Position numbers and translations under genes: made by a program. A DNA stretch of 6,149 bases from an uncultured Ruminococcus sp. (GTDB taxonomy: Bacteria; Bacillota; Clostridia; Oscillospirales; CAG-272), in NCBI GenBank assembly GCA_902766575.1, contig CACXED010000348.1:1-6149 (forward strand). Reading direction: 5' to 3'. This document shows, piece by piece, positions 1-5,865 of the stretch. The notes under the pieces are model-generated. The model saw only the letters and a list, made by a program, of their open reading frames with translations. It was not told the origin of the DNA and did no database searches. Every line of letters starts with the position of its first letter. Positions within the stretch are counted from its first letter, which is position 1.

Positions 1-519
1 GGGATAACGATGACGATTTTCGTTTTCGAGACCTGCTACGGACTTGCGAGAGGCTACGCTCTTTTCGGAGCCGCCGTCGGATTCATTGTCTGGAGACTGA
101 CCTTTGGGCGGCTGACGCTGATCGTCTGCCGGAGGATAAATCTACTTTTTAAGAAATTCGCGCGGTTTGTGCTCGGAAAGGTCCTGCTCCCGTCGGCAAG
201 AGCAGTCGGACGGCTGTTTGCCGGACTGTGGAGACTGACGCTCGGGCGGCTTGCGTCGGCTCTGAAAAACAGATGGAAAAAAGCCCGCAATAAACGCGAG
301 GCGGAGCGTCTCGTCAGATTCTGCCGGACTCTGGCGGAAAAAACGGAGGAAAGCTATTATGCACTCGATACGAATGAGCATACCGGTAAAGCTCGCGGTA
401 TTCTTCGCGTTCGTCTTTCTGATAATAACCTATGTGAGCGTACAGATAAAGTACAACGATCTGAGCGAGGAGCAGGAAAACTTAAGCGCCCGCATAGAAA
501 CGGTGAACGACTCAATTGA
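1..519 (+). CDS. yabQ: Spore cortex biosynthesis protein YabQ, 3' portion (5' end outside window)
   Basis: YabQ is a multi-pass membrane protein of the mother cell needed for spore cortex formation. The frame is open from base 1. An ATG at 10 is unlikely to be the start because it has no ribosome binding site and lies just before the family's last membrane segment, so the N-terminal membrane segments should lie upstream. Counting from that ATG, residues 11-38 contain the RGY...G...GF pattern and hydrophobic stretch seen at the end of the YabQ domain. An Arg/Lys-rich cytoplasmic tail follows (about 39-108). Downstream divIC and yabR match the B. subtilis order, which is the strongest support. 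The last ~53 codons run out of phase inside divIC, do not look like conserved protein, and end at TGA 517-519, so the true C-terminus is doubtful. An A6 run at 338-343 is a candidate frameshift site: a -1 shift there would end the protein at TGA 375-377. Confidence 0.7.
   Translation, partial: GITMTIFVFETCYGLARGYALFGAAVGFIVWRLTFGRLTLIVCRRINLLFKKFARFVLGKVLLPSARAVGRLFAGLWRLTLGRLASALKNRWKKARNKREAERLVRFCRTLAEKTEESYYALDTNEHTGKARGILRVRLSDNNLCERTDKVQRSERGAGKLKRPHRNGERLN
345..349 (+). promoter_or_regulatory. Ribosome binding site of divIC inside the yabQ frame
   Basis: GGAGG lies 9 bases before the ATG at 359. It supports 359 over the in-frame ATG at 374 as the divIC start, and shows that divIC translation begins inside the yabQ reading frame. 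Confidence 0.75.
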
Positions 520-640
520 GGCGCTGCAGAACAAGCTCGCAACGCCCTTTGACAAGCAGTATGTGATCTCTCTGGCAAAGGAGAAGCTGGGCTATTGTCT
601 GCCCGACGAGATCATCTTTTACAACGATCTGATCAATTGA
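359..640 (+). CDS. divIC: Septum formation initiator, DivIC/FtsB family
   Basis: This small bitopic membrane protein belongs to the division complex with FtsL and DivIB/FtsQ, which regulates septal peptidoglycan synthesis. The 93-residue product has the family layout: a short cytoplasmic N-terminus, one membrane helix (about 9-29), an extracytoplasmic coiled coil (about 32-62, rich in Leu, Glu and Gln), and a C-terminal segment (about 65-88) with the pattern YVISLAKEKLGYCLPDEIIF, matching the typical 'A-x-x-x-L-G-x-x-x-P-x-E-I' block. The length is normal for Gram-positive DivIC. The start at 359 has a good GGAGG site; an alternative ATG at 374 would lose only five residues. Its 5' half overlaps the yabQ frame out of phase by 161 bases, and yabR follows after 13 bases. 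FtsB and DivIC cannot be separated by sequence alone here; DivIC is preferred from gene order. Confidence 0.88.
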   Translation: MHSIRMSIPVKLAVFFAFVFLIITYVSVQIKYNDLSEEQENLSARIETVNDSIEALQNKLATPFDKQYVISLAKEKLGYCLPDEIIFYNDLIN

Positions 641-645
641 AGGAG
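640..645 (+). promoter_or_regulatory. Ribosome binding site of yabR, touching the divIC stop
   Basis: AAGGAG begins at the last base of the divIC TGA codon (638-640), 8 bases before the yabR ATG at 654. This arrangement suggests that a ribosome finishing divIC can re-initiate on yabR. Confidence 0.7.
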
Positions 646-653
646 AAATTTAT

Positions 654-1028
654 ATGGAACTTGAAGTCGGCTCGATAGTAGACGGTAAGGTGACAAGACT
701 GGCGGCGTTCGGAGCTTTCGTCGCGCTTGAGGGCGGGAAGACCGGAATGATACATATCTCCGAGGTCTCAGCCGGATTTGTCCGCGATCTGCACGACTAT
801 CTCACCGAGGGGCAGACTGTCCGCGTCAAGGTCATTAAGATCGACGAAAATGGGCGCATCTCGCTCTCGATGAAGCAGGTGCCGGCGGAAAGCGCGATAA
901 AGGCTCCGCCGGTCGAATACACAAGACCTGAGCGCAGCACCGACTTTGAGGATATGATGAGCCGCTTCAAGGCTGAGAGCGACGACAAGCTCTGCGATCA
1001 GAAACGCCGCGCAAAGCGCCGGGAATGA
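654..1028 (+). CDS. yabR: S1 RNA-binding domain protein, YabR-like
   Basis: This protein has a single S1 (OB-fold) domain and probably binds RNA; its precise role is not settled. The S1 domain spans about residues 3-75 and shows the family landmarks: VGSIVDGKV at the start, FGAFV at 19-23, GMIHISEVS at 31-39, and a closing GRISLSMK at 67-74. A variable linker is followed by a charged tail (about 97-124) with an FEDMMSRFKAESDDKL segment and a basic end. That is the same plan as B. subtilis YabR, which has an FEQKM..FLKDSEDRL-type segment and a basic tail. The 124-residue length is close to the roughly 128 of that protein, so the gene looks complete. It closes the yabQ-divIC-yabR block and is very likely cotranscribed with divIC. 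Confidence 0.88.
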   Translation: MELEVGSIVDGKVTRLAAFGAFVALEGGKTGMIHISEVSAGFVRDLHDYLTEGQTVRVKVIKIDENGRISLSMKQVPAESAIKAPPVEYTRPERSTDFEDMMSRFKAESDDKLCDQKRRAKRRE

Positions 1029-1194
1029 CCGCTCCGACCTGAGCCGCGTATTCTCTCTGCCGCAGAGCGCTCCGGAGAAAAATTCAGGCAGGATCGTTCT
1101 GCGCTCAGCTCCGCACGGATGCGGATATTGACAGCCGGACAAGCCGTTCCAAGGGAGCGCTTCGATACCGTCGGCTGCCGGAAAAGGGATTATC
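1029..1194 (+). other. Intergenic gap between yabR and trxB, no convincing gene
   Basis: No start codon with a ribosome binding site opens a plausible gene here. In the yabR phase the stretch happens to stay open after the yabR stop, but this is unremarkable in GC-rich DNA. A perfect 6-bp stem with a 4-base loop (TCCGCA 1110-1115, TGCGGA 1120-1125) is not followed by a T run, so it is not a typical terminator. TTGACA at 1128-1133 has no -10 box at 16-18 bases. Any promoter for the trxB group should lie here, but I cannot identify one. The trxB ribosome binding site, AAAAGGGA, is at 1182-1189. Confidence 0.5.
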
Positions 1195-2112
1195 ATGAAT
1201 ATGGAAAAATACGATATCATCATAATAGGACTCGGACCGGCGGGAGCAGCGGCGGCGATCTATTCGTCGCGCGCGGGGCTTTCGTCGGTCGTTTTGGAGG
1301 GGAACGTCCCCGGCGGACAGGTCTCGCTGACCGACCGGATTGATAATTATCCCGGAGTCGCTGAGATCGAGGGCTGGGAGCTCGCTTCAAGGCTGGCGTC
1401 ACAGGCGGAAGCCTGCGGCGCGCGGATAGTCTACGAGCCCGCGGTAAAGGTCGAGCTTGATAAAAAGCTCGTCTCGACGGCTGACAAGAGCTTCAGCGCC
1501 GATGCGATCATCATCGCCGGAGGAGCCAGGCACCGCAGACTCGGACTCGACGGCGAGGAAAGGCTCACCGGACGCGGAATCTCCTACTGCGCGGTCTGCG
1601 ACGGCAGATTCTACAGGGGCAGGACCGTCGCTGTGGTCGGCGGAGGAGAGACAGCTGTCGGCGACGCGATCTACCTCTCGCGGCTCTGCGAAAAGGTATA
1701 TCTGATCCATCGGCGCGGTGAACTGCGCGCTTCAAGGTCAAAGCAGGCTCAGCTCGCCGCTTTGGGGAACGTGGAGCTTTTGCTTGATTCGCGCGTCAGC
1801 TCAATCGGAGCGGCTAAGACCGAAAGCGGGGAAAGGCTTGAGAGCGTGACCCTCGACTCGGGACGGGTGTTAAAGCTCGACGGGCTTTTCGTCGCGATCG
1901 GCAGCATACCCGATACTTCGCTCTACACCGGGCTGACGCTCGACGACGGATATATTGTCACCGACGACGACATGGCGACCGGGATCCCCGGAGTATTTGC
2001 CGCCGGAGACATCAGAAAAAAGAAGGTGCGGCAGATCATAACCGCCGCTTCGGACGGAGCGGTCGCGGCGATCTCAGCCGCCGAATATCTTGAAAATAAA
2101 GGCATAACCTGA
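1195..2112 (+). CDS. trxB: NADPH-dependent thioredoxin reductase
   Basis: This cytoplasmic flavoenzyme passes electrons from NADPH through FAD and a redox-active disulfide to thioredoxin. The 305-residue length is typical of the low-molecular-weight bacterial type. The FAD-binding GLGPAG motif is at 12-17 and GGQ at 40-42. The redox centre CAVC at 132-135 is followed by DG. The NADPH-binding GGGETAVGDA is at 149-158, and HRR at 172-174 is the usual 2'-phosphate contact, pointing to NADPH rather than ferredoxin as donor. FAAGD at 268-272 and the RQIITAASDGA block at 279-289 bind FAD. GGGETAVGDA departs slightly from the commoner GGGDSAVEEA, with Gly where Glu is usual. Starts at 1195 or 1201 are both possible: AAAAGGGA lies 5 and 11 bases away, respectively. 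No thioredoxin gene is visible nearby. The stop TGA shares its last base with the next gene's ATG. Confidence 0.93.
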   Translation: MNMEKYDIIIIGLGPAGAAAAIYSSRAGLSSVVLEGNVPGGQVSLTDRIDNYPGVAEIEGWELASRLASQAEACGARIVYEPAVKVELDKKLVSTADKSFSADAIIIAGGARHRRLGLDGEERLTGRGISYCAVCDGRFYRGRTVAVVGGGETAVGDAIYLSRLCEKVYLIHRRGELRASRSKQAQLAALGNVELLLDSRVSSIGAAKTESGERLESVTLDSGRVLKLDGLFVAIGSIPDTSLYTGLTLDDGYIVTDDDMATGIPGVFAAGDIRKKKVRQIITAASDGAVAAISAAEYLENKGIT

Positions 2113-3266
2113 TGATACTCAAAAATCTTAGAATCATGACGATGGACAAAGCCGGAATTATCGGACGCGGCTTTGTCGAATTTGAAAACGGAAAAATCAT
2201 AGCTCTCGGCGAGGGCGAGCCGTCCGGCGGGGAACAGATCGACTGCGGAGGGCTGACTCTTGCGCCGGGCTTTATCGACGCGCACACGCACCTCGGCATC
2301 GCCGAGGACTCGATCGACTTCGAGGGCGACGACACCAACGAGGACAGCGAGCCGATCACGCCTCAGATGCGCGCGCTCGATGGGATCAACCCGTTCGACC
2401 GCTGCTTTTCGGAGGCGAGAGCCGCCGGAGTTACAGCCGCCGCTGTCGCTCCCGGAAGCGCGAATCCGATCGGCGGGCAGATCTGTGTGCTCAAAACGGT
2501 CGGAAAGCGCGTCGACTCGATGATACTCAGAGAACCGGCGGCGATCAAATTCGCGCTCGGCGAGAATCCCAAGTCGACCTACCACTCAAAAAATCTCGCT
2601 CCGGTCACACGAATGGCGACCGCGGCTCTGATACGCGAGACCCTGTACAAGGCAAGACGCTACGCCGAGGATCTCGAAGCCGCTGCCGGCGACGACGAGC
2701 TCGACCCGCCGGAGTACGATATAAAATCCGAGTCGCTGCTGCCGCTGCTGCGCCGCGAGATTCCGGCTCACTTCCACGCGCACCGCGCCGACGATATCTT
2801 CACCGCCGTGCGGATTGCCAAGGAGTTCGACCTCGACCTCGTGCTCATCCACTGCACCGAGGGACATCTGATCGCGGACGAGCTTTCGGAGCTCAGAGTC
2901 CCGGCTGTGGTCGGGCCGAACCTCTGCGACCGCTGCAAGCCCGAGCTGCGCGAGCAGACCTTTGAAAATCCGCGTATCCTCTCGGAAGCCGGAGTTGAGC
3001 TCGCGCTGACGACCGATCATCCGGTGACGCCGCTGCAGTATCTGCCGCTCTGCGCCGAGATGGCGGTGAGAAACGGTCTGGATGAATATGAGGCTCTGCG
3101 CGCGCTGACGATAAATCCCGCACGGATCCTCGGGCTTTCGGAGCGCATCGGCTCTCTGAGACCCGGCAAGGACGCGGATATGGTTCTGATCGACGGATCC
3201 CCGCTCTCGGGCAGAGTCCGCGCCGTCTTTATCGACGGCAGGCTCGTTTCAGGTGAGCTGCGGTAA
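2112..3266 (+). CDS. Amidohydrolase, imidazolonepropionase-like, substrate unknown
   Basis: This is a metal-dependent hydrolase of the amidohydrolase superfamily (TIM barrel beside a small beta-sandwich), probably cytoplasmic since no signal peptide is visible. The 384 residues carry the expected metal-site series: GFIDAHTH at 53-60 (ligands H58, H60), a lysine at 146 in IKFALGENPK that may bridge or lie near the metals, an H-F-H-A-H cluster at 220-224, IHCTEGH at 246-252, and TTDHP at 300-304 with the likely catalytic Asp302. The C-terminal NPARILGL...GSLRPGKDADMVLIDG (335-362) is the classic sandwich return found in imidazolonepropionases, dihydroorotases and related enzymes. The N-terminus (residues 1-33) has the usual beta-sandwich pattern, which supports the start at 2112. 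Similarity is broad (COG1228-like), and no hut or pyrimidine genes lie nearby, so HutI should not be assumed. The ATG overlaps the trxB stop by one base, implying translational coupling. Weak ribosome binding site AAAGG at 2098-2102. Confidence 0.85.
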   Translation: MILKNLRIMTMDKAGIIGRGFVEFENGKIIALGEGEPSGGEQIDCGGLTLAPGFIDAHTHLGIAEDSIDFEGDDTNEDSEPITPQMRALDGINPFDRCFSEARAAGVTAAAVAPGSANPIGGQICVLKTVGKRVDSMILREPAAIKFALGENPKSTYHSKNLAPVTRMATAALIRETLYKARRYAEDLEAAAGDDELDPPEYDIKSESLLPLLRREIPAHFHAHRADDIFTAVRIAKEFDLDLVLIHCTEGHLIADELSELRVPAVVGPNLCDRCKPELREQTFENPRILSEAGVELALTTDHPVTPLQYLPLCAEMAVRNGLDEYEALRALTINPARILGLSERIGSLRPGKDADMVLIDGSPLSGRVRAVFIDGRLVSGELR

Positions 3267-3281
3267 TTTTGGTGAAAAGCA

Positions 3282-4724
3282 ATGGACAAGAAAAAAACCT
3301 ACATAATTTACGCCGCGCTCGGAGTGCTGCTGGCGCTCGTTGTGGCTGTCGGCTCGGTGATGATAGCCGCGTCAAAAAAGAAGAACGACGAGCTCGGCGA
3401 TAAGCTCGACGACCTCGGAAAGCAGGGCGAGCAGCTGAACGACGCCATCGACTCGCTTGAATCACACAGATCCGAGCTTGAAAAGTCAAAATCTCAGCTC
3501 GAGAGCGAGGTTGCGAGCCTGAAATCTCAGCTCGCCGGACTGGAAGCCAAGCTCGCCGACGCGGGAAAGTCATACGAGGATGAAATCAAATCGCTGAAGG
3601 CGCAGATCGAGCAGAAAAACGCCGAGATCGCGTCGCTCGAGGCCGATATCGCAAAATTCACGACCGTTTACACCATCGACATCCGCAAGCAGGCGCAGCT
3701 GATCGACGAGCTGGTCGAATACATCGAGAGCGCCTGCCCTTACGTCAGGGTCAAGGTGCCGATCCTCGACGAGAAAACCGGTGAGGAGACCGGCGAATAT
3801 AATCTCGTCTGGACTAAGGTCGAGGAGCTTGAAAAGGAAGCCAAGAAGAACGCCGAGCAGAATAACGCCGAATATGTCGAGGGCAGCTGGCGCGAGCGGG
3901 AGGACATCGTCTATCCGCGGGTCAGCGTCTATTACGAGGATCTCGCGACCGGTTATCACTTCGGCTACAACGAGGACGAGGTCTACAACTCGGCGAGCGT
4001 GATAAAAGCGCCATACATATGCTCGGTGCTCGAGACGATCGCGGCGGACGAGAAGCGCTATCTGGATTCGCTCGACGCAAAGGGCGAATCGCCCGAGAGA
4101 GTCGATAGCGACGGCGACGGCATCGCCGAGACGACCGTGATAAAATGGTCTAATCCATCGTACGATCTCTCCGAAACGGTGATCTACAACAAGGCGACGA
4201 TGTTCAAGGCCGGTTCGGGAAAAATTCAGGAGATGGACGACGGCACCGAATTCAGCTACTACGATTTCATCAAATACGCGCTGGAATATTCGGACAACAT
4301 CGCGTATCAGCAGCTGAGAAAGCGCTTCGGCTTCTCGACGATGACCTCGCTTGCGCAGAAGGTCGGCGCGTCCTCGGTTCTCAAAAACGGCAGCAACATG
4401 ACCGCACGAGACGCCGGAAAGCTCTTTAAGGAGATCTGGCGCTTCGTCGAGTCGGACGAAAAGTACGGCGGAATTATGAAAACCTCGATGCAGAAGGCAA
4501 ATCACACCGTGATAATCCCGCTCGGCGTCAGCCCGTCAAAGGCGCTGCACAAGTACGGCTGGGATACCGACTCATATCACGACGCCGGGATCGTCATGTC
4601 GGGCGACAAGCCCTATGTGCTCGCCGTATTCTCCGACCTCGACAAGGGCGGAGACGAGATCAACGAATATCTTAGGGGGATCGTGAAGCTGCTCAATCAG
4701 CTCCACAGGAATTTCTATCAATGA
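3282..4724 (+). CDS. Membrane-anchored coiled-coil protein with class A beta-lactamase-like serine hydrolase domain
   Basis: The 480-residue protein has four parts. Residues 7-30 form one membrane helix preceded by lysines, so the rest should lie outside the cytoplasm. A long coiled coil spans about 32-125. A charged linker (about 130-205) contains a second short helical stretch. The C-terminal domain (about 208-480) resembles the Beta-lactamase2 family. It keeps SVIK at 239-242 (nucleophile Ser239, Lys242), SDN at 337-339, and HKYG at 423-426 in place of KTG, followed by YHDAGIV at 432-438 as in class A enzymes. I see no E-x-x-L-N omega-loop motif between SDN and TARDAGKL (374-381), so the usual deacylating Glu166 appears absent. 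This argues against a true beta-lactamase and for a peptidoglycan-related or penicillin-binding-like enzyme, which is inference. A DSDGDGIAE loop at 276-284 looks like a calcium-binding DxDxDG loop. Start 3282 has GGTGA at 3271-3275. The 3' end overlaps birA by 4 bases. Confidence 0.85.
   Translation: MDKKKTYIIYAALGVLLALVVAVGSVMIAASKKKNDELGDKLDDLGKQGEQLNDAIDSLESHRSELEKSKSQLESEVASLKSQLAGLEAKLADAGKSYEDEIKSLKAQIEQKNAEIASLEADIAKFTTVYTIDIRKQAQLIDELVEYIESACPYVRVKVPILDEKTGEETGEYNLVWTKVEELEKEAKKNAEQNNAEYVEGSWREREDIVYPRVSVYYEDLATGYHFGYNEDEVYNSASVIKAPYICSVLETIAADEKRYLDSLDAKGESPERVDSDGDGIAETTVIKWSNPSYDLSETVIYNKATMFKAGSGKIQEMDDGTEFSYYDFIKYALEYSDNIAYQQLRKRFGFSTMTSLAQKVGASSVLKNGSNMTARDAGKLFKEIWRFVESDEKYGGIMKTSMQKANHTVIIPLGVSPSKALHKYGWDTDSYHDAGIVMSGDKPYVLAVFSDLDKGGDEINEYLRGIVKLLNQLHRNFYQ
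3489..3534 (+). repeat. Short in-gene direct repeat giving an 11-residue coiled-coil repeat
   Basis: The 13-base sequence AAATCTCAGCTCG occurs at 3489-3501 and again at 3522-3534, exactly 33 bases apart. In protein it marks two consecutive 11-residue units starting KSQL (residues 70-80 and 81-91). The spacing suggests hendecad packing, or a small tandem duplication within the coiled coil. Confidence 0.7.
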
Positions 4725-5725
4725 CTGTAAAGGAAAAGGTGCTCGACCGGCTCGGGCGGGAAAAGGACTCGATCTCGGGCGAAAAGTTAGCCGCCGAGCT
4801 CGGAGTCAGCCGGACAGCGGTATGGAAGGCTATACGCGAGCTGCAGGGCGAGGGATATCTGTTCGAAGCGGTGCAGAATCGCGGATATAAGCTGCTCGCG
4901 TCGCCCGAGTTCTCAGCGGCGGCTCTCGTGCGGGAGCTTGACGCCGAGCGGTCGGAGCTTGGGGACAGCCTGCAGGCTCCGGAGAGGTTCGCGTCGCTCG
5001 GGACTCTCGTCCTCGGCGAGACCGAATCTACAAATAAGGTCGCACGGGAGCTCGCAGCGCAAAATGCGCCGGAAACGCTGATCCTCGCGGCAAAGCAGAC
5101 CGCGGGCAGGGGAAGGCTCGGACGGAGCTTTTACTCGCCGGACGGGAGCGGGCTGTATATGTCATTACTGCTCTATCCGGGCTGCGCTGCGGCAGACGCC
5201 TCGGTGATAACGACAGTGGCTGCGGTCGCGGTCTGCCGGGCGCTCGAACGGCTTGATCCGAGCCTAAAGCCCGAGATCAAGTGGGTGAACGACGTCTATA
5301 TCGGCGGGCGGAAGGTCTGCGGCATACTGACCGAGGGTCAGGTCGATTTTGAGACCGGTACGCTGGCGTTCGCCGTTCCGGGGATCGGAGTGAATATCTA
5401 TTCGCCGTCGGAGGGCTGGACGCCGGACATCAAAAACCGAGCCGGAGCGGTCTATTCCGAGCCTCACGGAGAGCTCCGGGTCAGACTTGCCGCCATGATC
5501 GCTGCGGAATTTTTCAGGTATTATCCGAGCCTGAAGATCTCGGATTTTATCGGATATTACCGGGAAAAAATGTTCCTCACCGGCATGGAGGTCACGGTCG
5601 TTCCTATCGGCGGCGAGACCTATCCGGCGGTCGTCAGGGGCGTGGATGACGAGCTGCGGCTTATCGTGGACGACGGAAAAGAGTTGAAAAGGTTAGCCAG
5701 CGGAGAAGTGTCGCTGAAGCTCTGA
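4721..5725 (+). CDS. birA: Bifunctional biotin-protein ligase / biotin operon repressor BirA
   Basis: BirA makes biotinyl-5'-AMP from biotin and ATP and attaches biotin to a lysine on carboxylase carrier domains; the form with a DNA-binding domain also represses biotin genes. At 334 residues it is a two-function (group II) type. Residues 18-38 form a winged helix-turn-helix (ISGEKLAAELGVSRTAVWKAI), continuing to about 60. The catalytic domain shows ESTN at 102-105, the adenylate-binding AGRGRLGR at 128-135 (the usual GRGRxGR loop), KWVND at 187-191, the RKVCGILTE block at 197-205 with the likely catalytic Lys198, and GIGVN at 221-225. A small C-terminal beta domain spans about 286-334. The linker between the DNA-binding and catalytic domains (about 61-95) looks slightly long. 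The ATG overlaps the upstream stop as ATGA; AGGA at 4707-4710 is the likely ribosome binding site. No biotin genes are in the window. Confidence 0.95.
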   Translation: MTVKEKVLDRLGREKDSISGEKLAAELGVSRTAVWKAIRELQGEGYLFEAVQNRGYKLLASPEFSAAALVRELDAERSELGDSLQAPERFASLGTLVLGETESTNKVARELAAQNAPETLILAAKQTAGRGRLGRSFYSPDGSGLYMSLLLYPGCAAADASVITTVAAVAVCRALERLDPSLKPEIKWVNDVYIGGRKVCGILTEGQVDFETGTLAFAVPGIGVNIYSPSEGWTPDIKNRAGAVYSEPHGELRVRLAAMIAAEFFRYYPSLKISDFIGYYREKMFLTGMEVTVVPIGGETYPAVVRGVDDELRLIVDDGKELKRLASGEVSLKL

Positions 5726-5778
5726 GCAGATGTTAATTTTGCACAAATAATTTTACTTTATATTGTGAATGGCGTTTA
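5726..5778 (+). other. AT-rich intergenic stretch upstream of the promoter
   Basis: This stretch is strongly AT-rich beside GC-rich neighbours. It contains TAATTTT at 5734-5740 and 5748-5754, and CACAA 5742-5746 facing TTGTG 5763-5767. The weak stem these could form has a long loop and no T run, so no convincing birA terminator is visible. The A+T tracts just upstream of the -35 box could act as an UP element, which is inference. Confidence 0.4.
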
Positions 5779-5807
5779 TTGACATTGCCTTAATTTTGTG
5801 TTATAAT
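5779..5807 (+). promoter_or_regulatory. Sigma-A promoter with perfect consensus and extended -10
   Basis: TTGACA (5779-5784) and TATAAT (5802-5807) are both exact consensus hexamers separated by 17 bases. TG at 5799-5800, one base before the -10 box, makes an extended -10. Transcription would start near 5813-5815, leaving about 50 bases of 5' leader before the lipoprotein gene. A promoter this close to ideal predicts strong expression unless a regulator acts on it. Confidence 0.88.
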
Positions 5808-5853
5808 GAATTAGTGAAATAATTTTTACCAATGCTCGATTATTAACACAAAA
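5794..5853. repeat. 10-bp perfect inverted repeat flanking the transcription start
   Basis: TTTTGTGTTA (5794-5803) and TAACACAAAA (5844-5853) are exact reverse complements, 40 bases apart. The left arm covers the end of the promoter spacer and the first two bases of the -10 box; the right arm ends at the first base of the Shine-Dalgarno sequence. The left arm lies upstream of the expected transcript start, so it cannot form a hairpin in mRNA from this promoter. A paired DNA operator is possible but unproven, and the AT-rich context raises the odds of chance. Confidence 0.5.
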
Positions 5854-5858
5854 AGGAG
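5853..5858 (+). promoter_or_regulatory. Strong ribosome binding site of the lipoprotein gene
   Basis: AAGGAG lies 7 bases before the ATG at 5866. It fixes the start of a gene that is cut off by the window edge. Confidence 0.85.
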
Positions 5859-5865
5859 ACCGAAA

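Noticed and set aside
1110..1125. 6-bp hairpin with a 4-base loop as a terminator after yabR
   Set aside because: It is not followed by a run of T and lies more than 80 bases beyond the yabR stop.
1128..1156. Promoter for trxB based on TTGACA at 1128-1133
   Set aside because: No sequence resembling TATAAT lies 16-18 bases downstream; position 1151 onward reads AAGGGA.
1119..1343. Small plus-strand open frame starting in the yabR-trxB gap
   Set aside because: Most of it overlaps trxB out of phase, the start lacks a ribosome binding site, and the product is Arg/Gly-rich without motifs.
1026..1343. Possible readthrough extension of yabR, since the frame stays open after its TGA
   Set aside because: The YabR product already has the expected family length and basic C-terminus, and the extension overlaps trxB. 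Open frames of this length are expected by chance in GC-rich DNA.
1923..2585. Minus-strand open frame of 220 codons across the trxB/amidohydrolase junction
   Set aside because: It spans two real genes on the opposite strand, has an Arg-rich composition without motifs, and shows no ribosome binding site that I can support.
3570..4505. Long minus-strand open frame of 311 codons opposite the serine hydrolase gene
   Set aside because: It lies entirely opposite a well-supported gene, and its Asp/Arg/Val/Leu-rich product has no recognisable motif. Such frames are common opposite GC-rich genes with strong third-position bias.
5742..5767. Intrinsic terminator of birA formed by CACAA and TTGTG
   Set aside because: The stem is only about five AT-rich pairs with a long loop, and no T run follows.
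5794..5853. BirA operator in front of the lipoprotein gene
   Set aside because: The arms vaguely recall TTGT-type BirA half-sites, but the 40-base spacing is far longer than the roughly 14-16 bases of known BirA sites, and the downstream gene shows no sign of being a biotin gene.
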